Made by a program: the position numbers and the translations under genes. Positions 24,794-36,500 of a DNA stretch of 64,000 nt are shown in pieces. The DNA lies in the NCBI GenBank assembly GCA_017562135.1, contig QEYB01000588.1, positions 124,001 to 188,000 on the forward strand, in the 5' to 3' direction. This stretch comes from Dipylidium caninum. Lineage: Eukaryota > Platyhelminthes > Cestoda > Cyclophyllidea > Dipylidiidae. The notes beneath the pieces were generated by a model, which was not told the origin of the DNA, made no database searches, and saw nothing but the letters and a program-made list of their open reading frames with translations. Each line of letters starts with the position of its first letter. Within the stretch, counting starts at the first letter, position 1.

Positions 24794-27700
24794 GGCGTCT
24801 CCCGGGGTCCGGTGCTGTGGTGATTTCCGTGAGACTGTCTGCCAGAGACAGCCTCAAACGAGAGGTCTCAAGTGCTACGGGGGAATCGTAGAGCCGTGAG
24901 GGAACATTTAGAACAGAAAAGAGGGACAGCGCTGGCAAAATCTCCCCACATGTCGAATGAAAGTGTGTAAATTGAGGACTTAAACGACGGTAAGTGGCTG
25001 AAAACGACTTCGTCGGCCGGTGGGAGGACTCAGTCTACTTCTAATTAGGACAAAAAAATAAATAGGAAAATTCTTTCTTATGCGTAAAATAGTGTAAACA
25101 AACGTTTTGCTTTTAAGCCAAGGTTCTCCCGCCAGAGGTGACGGATAAGACAAGACGGTGAATAAAAGGTGGTTTTTCCTTCAAAAAGATGGTAAAAGAT
25201 GCGTCTCGCGAGGTCTGAGGGAGAACACGAAGACGTCAGGGTTTAAAACACTTCGTCAGTGTCGCCGTAACGGGTAGTTCGAGGTGACTTCATGGGTGGC
25301 CAGTTCGCCAGGGACTGAAACAACCTGCCAGAGACGGTGTTCGAAGGAGGGTGAAGACGATTAGTCAAGCCAAGAAACACGGTCGTGAAGGGTGCGACTG
25401 GTGGGAATGAATTTCGGTCAACGGAAGTCTTGTAGAAGTCGAAAGGTCTCCATCGTGGAGGCATGCTGGGTGATGGCGCGCTGGAGAGGACCCCGCCGAC
25501 TCCACGGGAGGGTTGACTCTGGGCCCCGTGGGCTGACACACCCGCAGGTGGGCGTGTTGCGAGATATTTGGAGGAGAGGGACAGTCGAGAGAACGTGTTA
25601 ACAGGCGCCATGAGCGATGAAATTCCATCACCTGAGGCTACAGCATGGAATCTTCCGATTCGCCAACCCACACTTGGAGGTGTGTGGCCAAACCAAGGCA
25701 GTGGAGCTCGCAGAAGGTTCTACGAGTGTCATAGACGCGGCGGGTGCCTTTATCACTCCCCGATCTCGCGGCAGTGCACCCTGTCGGGCCCGGAGAAGGT
25801 GAGGAGGCGGCGACTGGGAGATACGGGGAAGCGGGGGAAGCGGGACACGTCAACTCGCCATATCTCCGCAGTCCTTGACACACGCCGCCTTCTCATTTCG
25901 ACCTCAGGTGAGATCAAAGTCGGGCTGAAGAGCAGCGTGTAAACCCTGAGGAGACAAGAGGCGAGTGAGAGTGAGAAGAAATAGCGGAGAGAGCGAGAAA
26001 GGGGAAGAGCCAAACTTGGTTTTCCTCGACGAGTGAGTTTCACATGTCTTTCGCTTTCTCCTTTACCCCGCAAATGAGGAGATCGAATTCGTGGAGTGAG
26101 GTGAAAATGCTGATGACCGTCGATTGGAGTTTGACCCGCTCAAACACACACACCGAGGCCGATTGGAGGTGCCCAGAGGGGAGACGCCGTAGCAATTCAC
26201 CGCACCTTCGCGTCGCTACGGTAACTTTCGAACAAGAGATTCGCTGTCGGCTTCAAACTCCGCCGGCAATCGGGACCGAGGTCAGTCACGTCCTCCTAGT
26301 CTTCGAGAGGGTCGACTTCGCGGCCCGAGGCCTGTGTTGGGGGTGGCAACGAGCTGTGAAGACAATCCACAAGGAAGAGGCGCTTTACTCCGGGGCACCC
26401 GGAGGCGAGAAATACTCCCACCCGTCTAACTGCGTGCTGACTTAGTCCTGAGCGCAGATGGCAGTTCTCAGGCTTCCGCGGCCTTCCCGCGTTCCAAGAC
26501 ACCGGCCTTAGAGTCGTCAGACACCGTCCAAAGGTCTGGATCCTTGACCTTCACCGCAAAAGCGGCAAGAGGACAGTGTTTAGGCAACAGGCGGTGCATT
26601 CGCCTCATGCTTCACCACTCGGCATGAGTGGACGATGGGGCCTTCATGGTGTCACTGTCAACACAACACGTCCGCGCTCCCAACTGATAGTCCAGCGTCA
26701 CGCGACTTATTCCAGACGAGCATACGAGAAGGGGAGGCGGCCCGATCTTCTACCAAACGCCCCCAAACGGGAACCTCTGTTGGCCACGTTGATCTAACAA
26801 CAACAACACAGACAAAAGCGACACGTCGTCGTTGTACCAGGTGGGCTTCTGCTTCCAGCAACGCCGCACACACGCGCAGCAGGTATTTCGCCGAGATTTG
26901 TGCTCGTAGCCAAACAGACGGGCTCCTCGCCCTCCCATTAATTTGCACGGGAAAGTGGCAAAGTGTGCTCGAGCGAAGGAGGCGCCTGAAGCTGGTTCAG
27001 GGCCGTACACCTTGAGGACGTCAGATCTGGTTCCGCGCGGTCTCTCCACCGCGCGTCTGCTTGACCTCTTCGTCTGCCACTGACTCGTCCCAAATGCTAA
27101 ACCACCTCTGGTGAATCGTTTTCGGTAGGTTTGAAAGCAGACCAGACCTCTAGGAAAAACTCCTTAGAGTCCCGCCACGTAACAAAAGGCTTTTATCTGC
27201 CCATTGTCTGCGCGGCTCTTCACCTCTCCGTCCATTATGATACCTGACACTTGCCCCAGCAACTGTTTGGCTGGTAGTCTCGTCCTCCAGCGTTTTCGTA
27301 ACGTCGACCATGATGGCGCGATGTTGGCAGGGGCCGGAGATTCACGCTCTTCCTGTCTTAGCACAAGTTAAGAAGCTTGAAATTCACCTGCACCGGCATT
27401 TGATGCGAGCACCGGTTAAAAAGTTTTGAACTACGTGAAGGTCAATCTGTCGATTTCTCATCGTAAGTGGGTTTTGGAAGGCCGATTTCCGCAGGAAGAC
27501 TTGTCTCAAAGGTTACCCTGAGAAGACAAACGTCTTCAGCAATGGGAAACCGAGGCGCTGCTGCCTCGGCAGACGCGGTGTGAGTACCCCATAACAATGG
27601 AACCGATTCAACGAAAATCCTTTTAATTCAGTTTGAAATGCTGCAAGCTTCCAGTGTAGTCTTCGCCCGCTTCCAACTACTTTGGTCGAACGTAACGGCG

Positions 27701-28788
27701 TGGGCGTCGGAGGGCCGTCACGTTCAACGTCAAAACAGTTTTCGTTTTCGGTGACCGGAGTGCTTTTCACTGACGTTGGCTTCATGAAGTGCCTTAATAT
27801 TTAGCATTTACTCCAACTATCGCTATCGTGTCAACTAATACGACTTACATGTGGAGATTCCAAGAGGACTAGAAGCTAAATATTCCTTTTCAATACTACT
27901 TAAATCGGGGATTTGCTACTTAAAACCAATGAGTAGTATAATGCCTTCCAACACCCAAATGTGAGAAAATGGGGTCTCGTGGCGTTTGAACTGAGGCGTG
28001 GACGAACACGCAAAAGCATTTTCTCAATAGCACAAGTCTCCATTAATCATGAAAAGCGATTGAGTACCTTTAGTCGCCCTAAAGAGAGCCATTCACGGGC
28101 TACTTGTTGATGAAAAAGAAGCCTTATTAACTGGTGTAAGAGGCAGTAGAGATACCAACGGCGACGAGACTCTCCAAAGGACCGAAAGAGCTTTCCTCGA
28201 GCAATGTGTGACGAGCATTATGCACTTTCCTGCATAATTTAAGCGAAAATCATTCACATATCACCCCGCCTTGCTCGTTACCAAGTTTGTTGTGCCGTAA
28301 CACTATTTTTGTAACGACCTTAAATAATTAACCATTCTTTGTGGCGCTTTAGTGCCCTTCTAAGAGCGAAGTTGGTGGACTGAATGGAGGAAGACCACGG
28401 CGAGGAATCGCGGGGTGAAACTCCCATAACGCGGAGGCGGTCGTCACAGGGCAGTCGGTGGCGCATTCTGCGAGAGGAGGCACCATGGAATCCTCAATCT
28501 GCCAGGCCAGGACGATAATCACTTAGTCTGCACCAGACGATTTTGACCCGTCATGTCCGTCTTCCGCTTACTCAAGTTTTGTAGATTTCACCGCAATGTT
28601 AAATCTTAATTGCGGAAGATTTTCTTGGCCACGACGATCATGGGGCAGCTTTTGTCCACTCCAAGTCAACAACCCGCCTTCCCAACTGTGCCAGGCAAAA
28701 TAAATCTCAATAAGTTTGTCTGAAACCACAGTTCCCCTTTCATCTTCGCTACCGACTTTTAGTGGGTCGCAGATCTTTGTCCGTGAAG

Positions 28789-30087
28789 ATGTGCCTCGCT
28801 ACAGCCTTCTCCTGGGCTGCCTGCAGCCAGAGAGTGGGACGACAGGAAAAGGGCAATTTGGACGACGAGGTGTCTACTTTTCTCGCCGAGTCATCGTCTC
28901 TAATTGGTGCATCCCAAAAAGTCTGCGCAACCAATCGGAATTGGACTGAAGAAATATTCGTCGAGGAAGAAGGCGGCTTCGCATTAGAGATGAATTCCAC
29001 GGCCGCACCGCGAGCAAGGAGTTACCTGCACTATTGCCTAGACTTTCAACTCTGGCCAGACGGGCCAGGCTTCCTCCAGACCCTCGTGGTCTACCAGACC
29101 ACCCTGGTCACCTACCTGGGCCTTCCAGTCTCCCTCGTCGGCATTGCCACCAGCGTCATGAGTGTCGTTCTCTTCTCGCGCGACTACTTAACGCCCAGAA
29201 CCACTCGACGCCTCCTCCTCACCATGTCTGTGGTGGATATCGCCTTCCTCATCGCCTCCGTCCTCTACCTGCAGATCATGAAGATCTGCGGCCAAAGCTG
29301 TCGACAGATCGCCTACCTGTTGCCGGTCAGCACGTTGGTGAATGTCCTCGAGATGCTGCGCAACTGGACTGTCGTTCTCATCTGCCTCGAGCGCTACATC
29401 ATCACGTGTTATCCTCTGCAGGCCAAACGGTGGTTACGTTTGCCCACGGTCAATGCGTCCATCGCCCTCTGCCTCGCGCTCACCGTGACCGCGCGTCTTT
29501 CCTTCATGGCCTACGTGACGGTGGAGTCCTACGGCACCAGCTTCGTGGACATTGTGCATCTCCTCAAGCAGATCCACTCAACAACAGACGCGGTTCTTGT
29601 CACCCTCCTGCCCCTCCTCATCCTCACGTGGTGCAGCTTTCGGATATGTCGATGCATCCATTTCTCCGAGGTGCTTCGCCAAAAGGTGACTTCACTGGCA
29701 GCAGTCTCTTCGTCCACCACGTCGAAGGGGCGGAGAAGTGCGCTGAACAGCACCAAAGTGACGCGGGTCCTGCTCGTCGTCATACTCGTCTTCGGCATCC
29801 TCATGCTGCCTCTAATCCCCGTGACCGTCTTCGCCTTCGAGTGGTTCCCGCCGGCGGTCACCTGCGGTGTGCTCATCGCGGGGCAGATCGTCGACCCGAT
29901 AGCCGTCCTCGGATCCCTCCTCCACTCCATGGCTAACTTCGTGATCTACGTTGTGTGTTGGCCAAAGTACCGACGAATCCTCCTGCAAATGTGCACTCGC
30001 AAGCACCGCGATCGTCAGGATTTGCGACCCGGTTCCACGTCCTACTCCAACGACGCCCACCTGTCGAGATCACTCGTGTACACATGA
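28789..30087 (+). CDS. Intronless rhodopsin-like (class A) GPCR, divergent, probable peptide-type or flatworm orphan receptor
   Basis: Single open frame of 432 residues from the first ATG. It is open back to a TAA at 28711 and a second possible start is ATG 28990 (MNST). Seven hydrophobic segments are visible at about residues 106-129, 141-162, 179-204, 221-242, 262-287, 325-350 and 361-390. Segment 3 ends in LERYIITCYPLQ, an E-R-Y version of the DRY motif. Segment 7 ends SMANFVIYVVCWPKYRR, where the usual N-P-x-x-Y has Phe for Pro. Segment 6 lacks CWxP and has LMLPLIPV. The N-terminal region has N-x-T/S sites (NWT, NST). A CGQSC pair sits between segments 2 and 3, but extracellular loop 2 has no Cys, so the usual disulfide cannot form. 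The C tail is Arg/Ser-rich. Family A is clear; the ligand is unknown. Codons are strongly C/G-ending. A larger shifted frame inside it is a shadow. Confidence 0.9.
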   Translation: MCLATAFSWAACSQRVGRQEKGNLDDEVSTFLAESSSLIGASQKVCATNRNWTEEIFVEEEGGFALEMNSTAAPRARSYLHYCLDFQLWPDGPGFLQTLVVYQTTLVTYLGLPVSLVGIATSVMSVVLFSRDYLTPRTTRRLLLTMSVVDIAFLIASVLYLQIMKICGQSCRQIAYLLPVSTLVNVLEMLRNWTVVLICLERYIITCYPLQAKRWLRLPTVNASIALCLALTVTARLSFMAYVTVESYGTSFVDIVHLLKQIHSTTDAVLVTLLPLLILTWCSFRICRCIHFSEVLRQKVTSLAAVSSSTTSKGRRSALNSTKVTRVLLVVILVFGILMLPLIPVTVFAFEWFPPAVTCGVLIAGQIVDPIAVLGSLLHSMANFVIYVVCWPKYRRILLQMCTRKHRDRQDLRPGSTSYSNDAHLSRSLVYT

Positions 30088-30280
30088 GACGCTGAATGGC
30101 AGGGAACCTAATCATGATGATGATGTACAGTTTTATTCACTACAACTTTACCGTCTTTTTATGGTGTCCTAACTTGTCAATTCCCGTTCACTCGGCTTTA
30201 CAAACACCGAGTTCTTTAGTTGGTGGATGTCGCTGCTGTCAGGCTGAAAGTTGAGTCGTAACGCAGTTCAGCGAGGCCTT

Positions 30281-30286
30281 AATAAA
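30281..30286 (+). promoter_or_regulatory. Candidate polyadenylation signal of the GPCR gene
   Basis: AATAAA about 195 nt past the receptor's TGA stop on the same strand, and the first canonical hexamer downstream. Positional inference only. Confidence 0.5.
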
Positions 30287-32276
30287 CCGCAGAGGCTTTC
30301 CGCTGATTCGAGAGAGAGAGGCTGGACGCCAGCGGAAAGGAGGAGAGGGTGACTGCAGTCGTCAACTCCGCCGCGGCACGAGGCTCGCGTCAGGAGCCTG
30401 AAGACGCCTTAAAATGGTCCTCGTATCCGCTGCCGTGAGTTGAGCGTCTCTCTCCTCAGCTCGCCTTCCCACTTCAAGTCGGGAGGAGGAATTCTCTCCC
30501 CCTCCCCCCCCCCCGCCTGGCCTTCCGTCTTCTCTCTGTGCAGTTTCTTTTTGAATAACTTGTGTGCTCGACCGCAGCTCTTCACAGCCAGGCTTCCCGG
30601 CGTAGCTGATTTTCCCACGGGGTGAATATGAAAGCTGCAACCGACGACAGTTGGATGTGATTCAGTCGTAGTAGCGAATTGCGTTGGAGGCGGTGGCAAA
30701 TAGATTTGAAATGTCACAAAATGGGGTAAATGTTTGCCTCTCCCCAACAATCGGCCGCGTTGTTGTTTGAGCTGGTGCGTTTAAAATTATCATCACTGCC
30801 ATGTGAAGAAGAAAGCGGCACTTTTGACGCCAATCTGAAGAGACGAGAAAGAGGTGGACTAGTGAGTGAAAACGATCACCCAAAAAACCAGGCGCGACTG
30901 CCAATTTTTCCAGCCAACGTGGGCTTGGAGCCGTCAGAAGTTGGGGAACTTTTGAAGTCGCAAGGCCTGCACATCACACGCAACCACCCCGTACGTCTTT
31001 GACCTTCCACATTTTAGAGAGGATGAGTTCGGCCACCTGAAACACCGGCAAGGGGGCGAACATGACGACCGGCAGCGGGGATGGGGCTGGTTGAACAGAG
31101 TCGGAGCCACAACACGACACAGCAAAAAGCTTGAAGTCCACACCAAACAATGCGATGAGGCAGACTTTCAAATTGTCTCGTTTCCATGGTGTACTTCATT
31201 AGACTGCAGAAGTGTGAGGCGACGGAATCGTATCTGCCGAGTTTCTCCACGTTGGTAGGCAAATCATACCTGTTGGTGGCAGTGGAGGTGTAGATTCTAA
31301 AGGTACCAGGCACTCAACTTCGCCCCATTTTCCCCTCAGCGGTCTCCTTTACTCCATCACCTGCCCGCATCACCCTCTTGCAGACAGCCACCGCCATGTT
31401 ATGGCTGCCAATCGCGTGGTCCACCAGCAGCCGCGCACGAAGTCGTCTGAGGCGGTGGTGAGGGCAGACGCAACATCCTCAACTGCACCGCGACAAAGGG
31501 CATCGAGAGCAGAGAGGCTGAGCTAAAGTGACGCGTTCTCGTCCATCTGTTCACACTCACGGATCTTTTAATGGCCCTAACAAACGCAGCCACCGGGTGA
31601 GAACACCTTCCGAACGGATACATTTGGCCGGACCGCGTCATGCACGCGAGGAGGGAGATCGCTCCTCTTCGGAATCGTAAAAGCTTCTCTAAGGCGAAAA
31701 ATACCTCGTCTGGGGAGGAGACCAAATTTTTGCTAACATGGGCGGCCACCTAAGCATCAATACGTCAAACAATCCAAATACGCAGAGAAAAACGTGGGAC
31801 CGTGCTGGCTCGCTTGTTCCAAGCTCAAAAGCCTTACCATCGGCTCTGGTGTGCTTGACGCTCGACAGTGCGAGTCACGTTGCAGTTCCACGGATTATGC
31901 AGTGACACAAAATGCCCCGCCTGTGCGCAGCTGAGTGTATTCGAGAAGATCGCCCCAGACCGCCTCAGGCCTGGTGGACAAATCGCGAGTGTTCACATGG
32001 CGGTGGTGGGGGGAGCGGGTGGCGTTGGCGGTGATGCCGGCGACACTTGGCCAGAACGCGTCATGTGCGTAAGCAGAGGGTTCATTCCTGCCCCTCCTCC
32101 ACCACCTCGTCGTCGATAGATCTGCCTCGCCTCTTCTAACCCCTTCTCACCTCGGCGTGCGTCAAGCCGCGACGACGCTGGGGCGAATCACCGTGACTGG
32201 ATTGGGCTAAAGGCGAGAGGAAGGTCGCGTCGGCGAGCCCCGAGTCCTCACTAGCTCCTCGCAAGCCAAACTCGCT

Positions 32277-32308
32277 GTCAGTCAGTTGGCCAGTCAGTCA
32301 GTCAGTCA
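32277..32308. repeat. (GTCA)n microsatellite
   Basis: GTCA units interrupted once by TTGGCCA; a further short GTCA cluster lies near 32715. Confidence 0.85.
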
Positions 32309-32780
32309 TGTGACAACCTGCCCCCCTCGTGCGACTCAGGTGGCCTGCACGAGGTCGCGTTGGGCCGTGAAACAAACGCCTCTTGAGCGACAGAGCAGGT
32401 GGGCGAGCACTTCACCTTCGAGTGTGCTGCGGTGGGTGCGGGGCAAACGGGGGGCGTGGGGCAAGGGGCGGAGGTCGGGTGGTACGATGACATTGACTCC
32501 GCGACACCTCGACTCCAGCCGCGACGTCTCGTGTCCAGTGAATGCAGTGGTTGTGTGAGCGGCGCCCCGGTGGAGACTGTTCGCACCGCAGCCCTGTCCC
32601 CCTTGCGACTCACGGGTGTCGTCTTCATGGAGTTGTTTGTCCAACCTCCACGCCAGTGTCTCGGAGGCGCCTTCGAGGTGGAGCACCCGCGTCACGGGTG
32701 TGGCGTCAAAAGCCAGTCAGTCAGCCAGTTAGTCAGACGGTCTATCCATCGCCGGGTTGGCTGTCTCGCTCTCTCTCTGC

Positions 32781-32831
32781 CACACCACACCACACACCAC
32801 ACCACACCATGACACGACACGACACGACACG
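32781..32831. repeat. CACAC/CACCA minisatellite followed by (GACAC)n
   Basis: About 30 nt of irregular ACCACAC units pass directly into four GACAC units. It lies about 40 nt before the left end of inverted-repeat copy A. Confidence 0.88.
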
Positions 32832-32870
32832 CCCTGCACCATTGTTTGGCTGTGTTGGTGAAATCGTCCA

Positions 32871-33597
32871 TGCTGTGCGAATCGCCCTGAAAGCCGACGA
32901 TCGCTCAGCTTGTACATCAACGCCAACAGACGCCGACACTACCGCCTTTCGTCTTTCGCGAGGATTCTTCAATCAACTACTTTGCGATGGCCGAAGAAAG
33001 GGGAATTATTAGAATCTCGTGAAACCCCTCAATTACTCCGCTGCGCTCACATGGTTACAACTTTGATGAGGCGAAGAACAGAGGTGAGAATGGCTCGCAA
33101 ATCGCCGCGACTCCCCTGTCGGGAAGAAGGACAGGGCGATGAGCTGCTCTTCTCGTCCCCTCGCCCTGCCTCGCGTTCGCAGGCAGACAGGGGCTTTCGG
33201 CACTTCTCAGCTGCTTCAGGGCCAGCAGCAGGCGAGGCGAAAGGGGCTTTTGTGCCGTCGCCAGCTCTGCCCCTCACGACGTGGTCGCGTGTTCAGGAGT
33301 TGAGTCGAGCACCAAGCCGCCAAGCACCTGGAGGACGCATAAAGTCGTCGTGTCGTCGGTCTGCGGGCACAAGAGGAAGCGTTAGTAGGTGCCATTAGGA
33401 GCCACCAAGTCGGATTGACGGCGGTGTAATATTCGAGGCCGTTGGAAGCCGTTTGGGTGGGAGGGGAGCAGTGGCCTCCCGCCGGTTGATCGTCCTCCCT
33501 TCGTCACTTGGTGTGGCGTGTTTAGTGTCCGTCAATGTGAGCAGACATGAACGGATTCACTGGTCAACACGAGGTCAACCGGGGACGGCAGACGGGC
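32871..33597 (+). repeat. Inverted repeat, copy A
   Basis: This 0.73 kb segment is found again in reverse complement at 38640-39232. Homology begins at TGCTGTGCGAATCGCCCT and ends at GGGGACGGCAGACGGG. The copies differ by substitutions, a roughly 70-90 nt block present only in A, and several short indels. By eye the aligned parts are about 85-90 percent identical. A shared stretch reads as a similar open frame in both copies (with SQADRGFRH and KSSCRRSA), but indels shift the frame at both ends. No transposase, terminal repeat or target duplication was seen. Confidence 0.88.
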
Positions 33598-36500
33598 TCA
33601 TTTTCCGCGAGGTGGAACTGCGACTGCATAGTGAAAAGTGGGTGAATCATTTTGGTGGAGACTGCAACTGGGAAGTTGACGTAGAGTGGCCACTGAAGGC
33701 CGATTGCCTTCGGATTTGATCGGGAGTACGTGGTAGCGTGGACGACCATCTTAGTTGCCTCCACTCGTAGCGCGAGCGAAGTAAATCCCCTTGAGTTGTC
33801 GCCCGAGTCCCCGGTTTTTCTTCGTGTCTTTCCTCGCTTGACAGCGGCGCCTGTTGACGGCCGCCTTGGCTCCTCGTCCGCGAAGTGAGAGGTGGCACTG
33901 ACAACTTCCCATCGTACACTTTTTGCTCTAAAAGTACCACCTCCCTTAGTTCATGCGGCTTCTTCTTCTACCTCCATCAGTAACTTCCGATCTCCTGCTC
34001 GCCTTCACCGTCTAATTCGATTCTCTTCGTCCACATTGACCTCGGTCAAACTCTTAACCGAAAGCTTTGACGAATAAGGTTTACTGCGCAGCCGGGTGCT
34101 CTACCCACCGCCCCCCGAAAGTGTCCTTGCTGGCGGCGTCCGCACGCCAGACTGTGTTTGCCTCAAGGCCAGCAGCTCACTCGGCCGACTGCATATTCCT
34201 CTTCGCCAATTAACTTGCTGCGTTGTGGAATACTGCTGAAGGAGAAGGAGTTGAGGAGTGATGGAGCATTCGTTCCGGCTTTTTCCCAGCCCGCAGGACA
34301 CCCTCGGACCCCACCGACTTATGATTCGCCTCGAATCAAAGGCTGATGCTAAGAGTCTTTGTTCTCCCGGTGACCGCCTCCAAGTCTATTCGCCGTCAAC
34401 GTGTCCAAGGAACGGCGGACAGACGGCAATACTCCGACGCTTTTTTGCTTGTTGTTATGGCAGCCATTTCAGACTATCTGCGTATTCCTTCGCCTGACGT
34501 GGATTAAAAAAGGCGATGATCACTGGTGATTTTTCCTCGCCACCTCGAATTTGCTGTCCCACGCCGTGAGTAGGCACGGAGAGGGGACGAGGCAGGCCAG
34601 ACCGCCGTTTGTGGTGTACATAAACTTTTCCTAGCTGCCTGTTCCTGGCCTTGCTGACACGCCGCGAATCGCGTTGTTCCTCGTCCCAGGGCGGTTTCAT
34701 ACTTCACTCGGCTGCAATACGACGCGAACTGTCAAGAGTGAAGTCGTGGATCCCCTCTAACACGCCTCTGAATACGGCGATTCCGACTAAATTGAAATAT
34801 GATTGTCGCAGGCAACTCTCTCGCCCCACCACTGTGCCGCAGTCATCCCTCCGCCTCGCCATGCACATCTACGGCCATTCAACTCGTCGCCGTTTCCCGC
34901 TTTAAAAGGAGAACTTCCTCCGGCCGAAATATCCTCGACAATAAGGCCGGGCCTTAGGAGCTCGTATTTGCCTGTTCCAGGGGAGAGCGACTCATTTTCC
35001 CACCATCGCCTCGGCCCTGGCGCCTGTCAAATGGCTGAAGTCACTTCGAAAGGAAAGGCTCGAGTAAAATTGCTCAGACTCTGCTTCGAAACTGTGGGAT
35101 TTGGGTTTGAACAAGTGTGGTTGAGGGGGGAGGCGCTCCCGCATACTCAGGTCCGTGGCCGAGACGGCCGGCGCGATGCGCTCGCAGCGCATACGTCGGT
35201 CTTCGTCCGCCATCCACGATTACCGAGGAGGTCCGAAGTTCGCCGGGCAGACAAGACTGACTTTTGCAATTTTCGCAGAAGACGCAAAGACTGTTGCCTT
35301 CGAGGCGGATTCCAAGGTAACATGAGTTTATCATTCGATGTATGAATGTTGGCAATTCATGAGGTGGTTTCGAAAGAAAGAGCGGAAGAGGGGGGCGGAG
35401 AACGTGCTTGTGGACTTTCGGAAAGCAACTGCACTGCCAACTTCCGGCTGCGAAACGTTTAGACGAGTGGACGCTGTACTACTTCGGGGCTGTCAGATCT
35501 AATTGCCTCGTGTACCCTGTCACCTCCTCCCGTTATCAGAATCGCCGCTCGGCAGACGGTCGAAATGCCAGAGGTGGGGAGGGAAGTGGACATCTCCTCG
35601 CGTGCCGATTCCACAGTTCCACATTCACCAGACGGGCTGGACCACTGGGCTGTCCTCCCCGGCAGTTTGTGTCTCCGATTGGCGTCATTCCCTTCCGCGG
35701 AAGACCAGCGACAAGTGAATAATTGTTTCCCCAAGGCGACTCGTTTATTGCCACACACCTACTTCCGGCGGTATCGCAGTTTCGCCATTATCAGTGACAA
35801 ATGACGTGATTGTGGACACGAGACCGGCAATGAGCAGGGAAGCGAAGGTGCGGACGCGTCTCGAGCGGTGAGAGCCGGCAGCAGGCCGTCGCCCTGGCCG
35901 TCCATGAGGGAGACGCTCTGTGGCAATTGAGCCGCGGCTACTAAAATTGTGTTTTTGGCTTTCCCTGTAACTAGGGGACGAGACAGCGCCTAAAAGTCAT
36001 GGAACAATAAAATTTCAGCCTCAGGGTTAAAAAGAGCCCTCGCGACGCAGTCGAACGGTGCTCCTCCCCTCCATAAAAGGTCTCTGTCTCTCTCTCTCTC
36101 TCTCGGCGAGTAGATTGCGTCAGAGTCGAGTTGAGCGGCGGTGGCGACGGAGATCAAAGCAGCCCTGTACGCCAACCGAACCGCGTGGGCTTGCTGTCTC
36201 ACCGGGTCTCTCAGCCGTCGTGGAGTCTGCAAGTGCACGAAGACATGTGTGCGACGTCCGCATCGCTGGCTGCAGAGGCCTCTCCCCCCCCCCCACCCGG
36301 CAATGCTGCGGTCGCTTCGACGACTACTTCGTCGCCGTGAAATGAGCTAGAAACAGTCGTTTGTGGGTAGTTCGCACCGCCATTCCGGGAGATCGGAGAG
36401 AGTTGTCCTTTCCTCAGAAATCTCAGCCTGCACTCACGCTTTCTGCAGTCCCAATAACGTCTCACGACTCCTGCAAGAAGGCACCCATGAACGTGTTGGC

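Larger units (their letters stand above)
16801..28713. other. GC-rich, low-complexity region without a supported gene
   Basis: A sharp change to GC-rich sequence begins near 16.8 kb and continues past the receptor gene. Many overlapping open frames occur on both strands. None shows a recognisable domain, and their number is what GC-rich sequence with few stops would give. The region holds simple repeats and poly-G/poly-C runs, listed separately. One short open stretch at 16816-16882 is bounded by a possible acceptor and a GTAAAT donor but resembles nothing I know. Confidence 0.55.
30300..32870. other. GC-rich sequence after the GPCR, no supported gene
   Basis: The stretch contains a C11 run and short tandem repeats near its right end. 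Open frames on both strands overlap one another and show no recognisable domain. Confidence 0.5.

Noticed and set aside
29034..29936. 300-codon open frame overlapping the GPCR in another frame
   Set aside because: It is an out-of-frame shadow of the receptor caused by strong C/G third-position bias; it shows no hydrophobic segments or domain.
32100..32840. Short tandem repeats considered as a CRISPR-like array
   Set aside because: The units are 4 to 6 nt microsatellites without spacers, in a eukaryotic genome.
34803..35345. 180-codon open frame in the GC-rich spacer
   Set aside because: Other frames of similar length overlap it on both strands; no domain or splice support.
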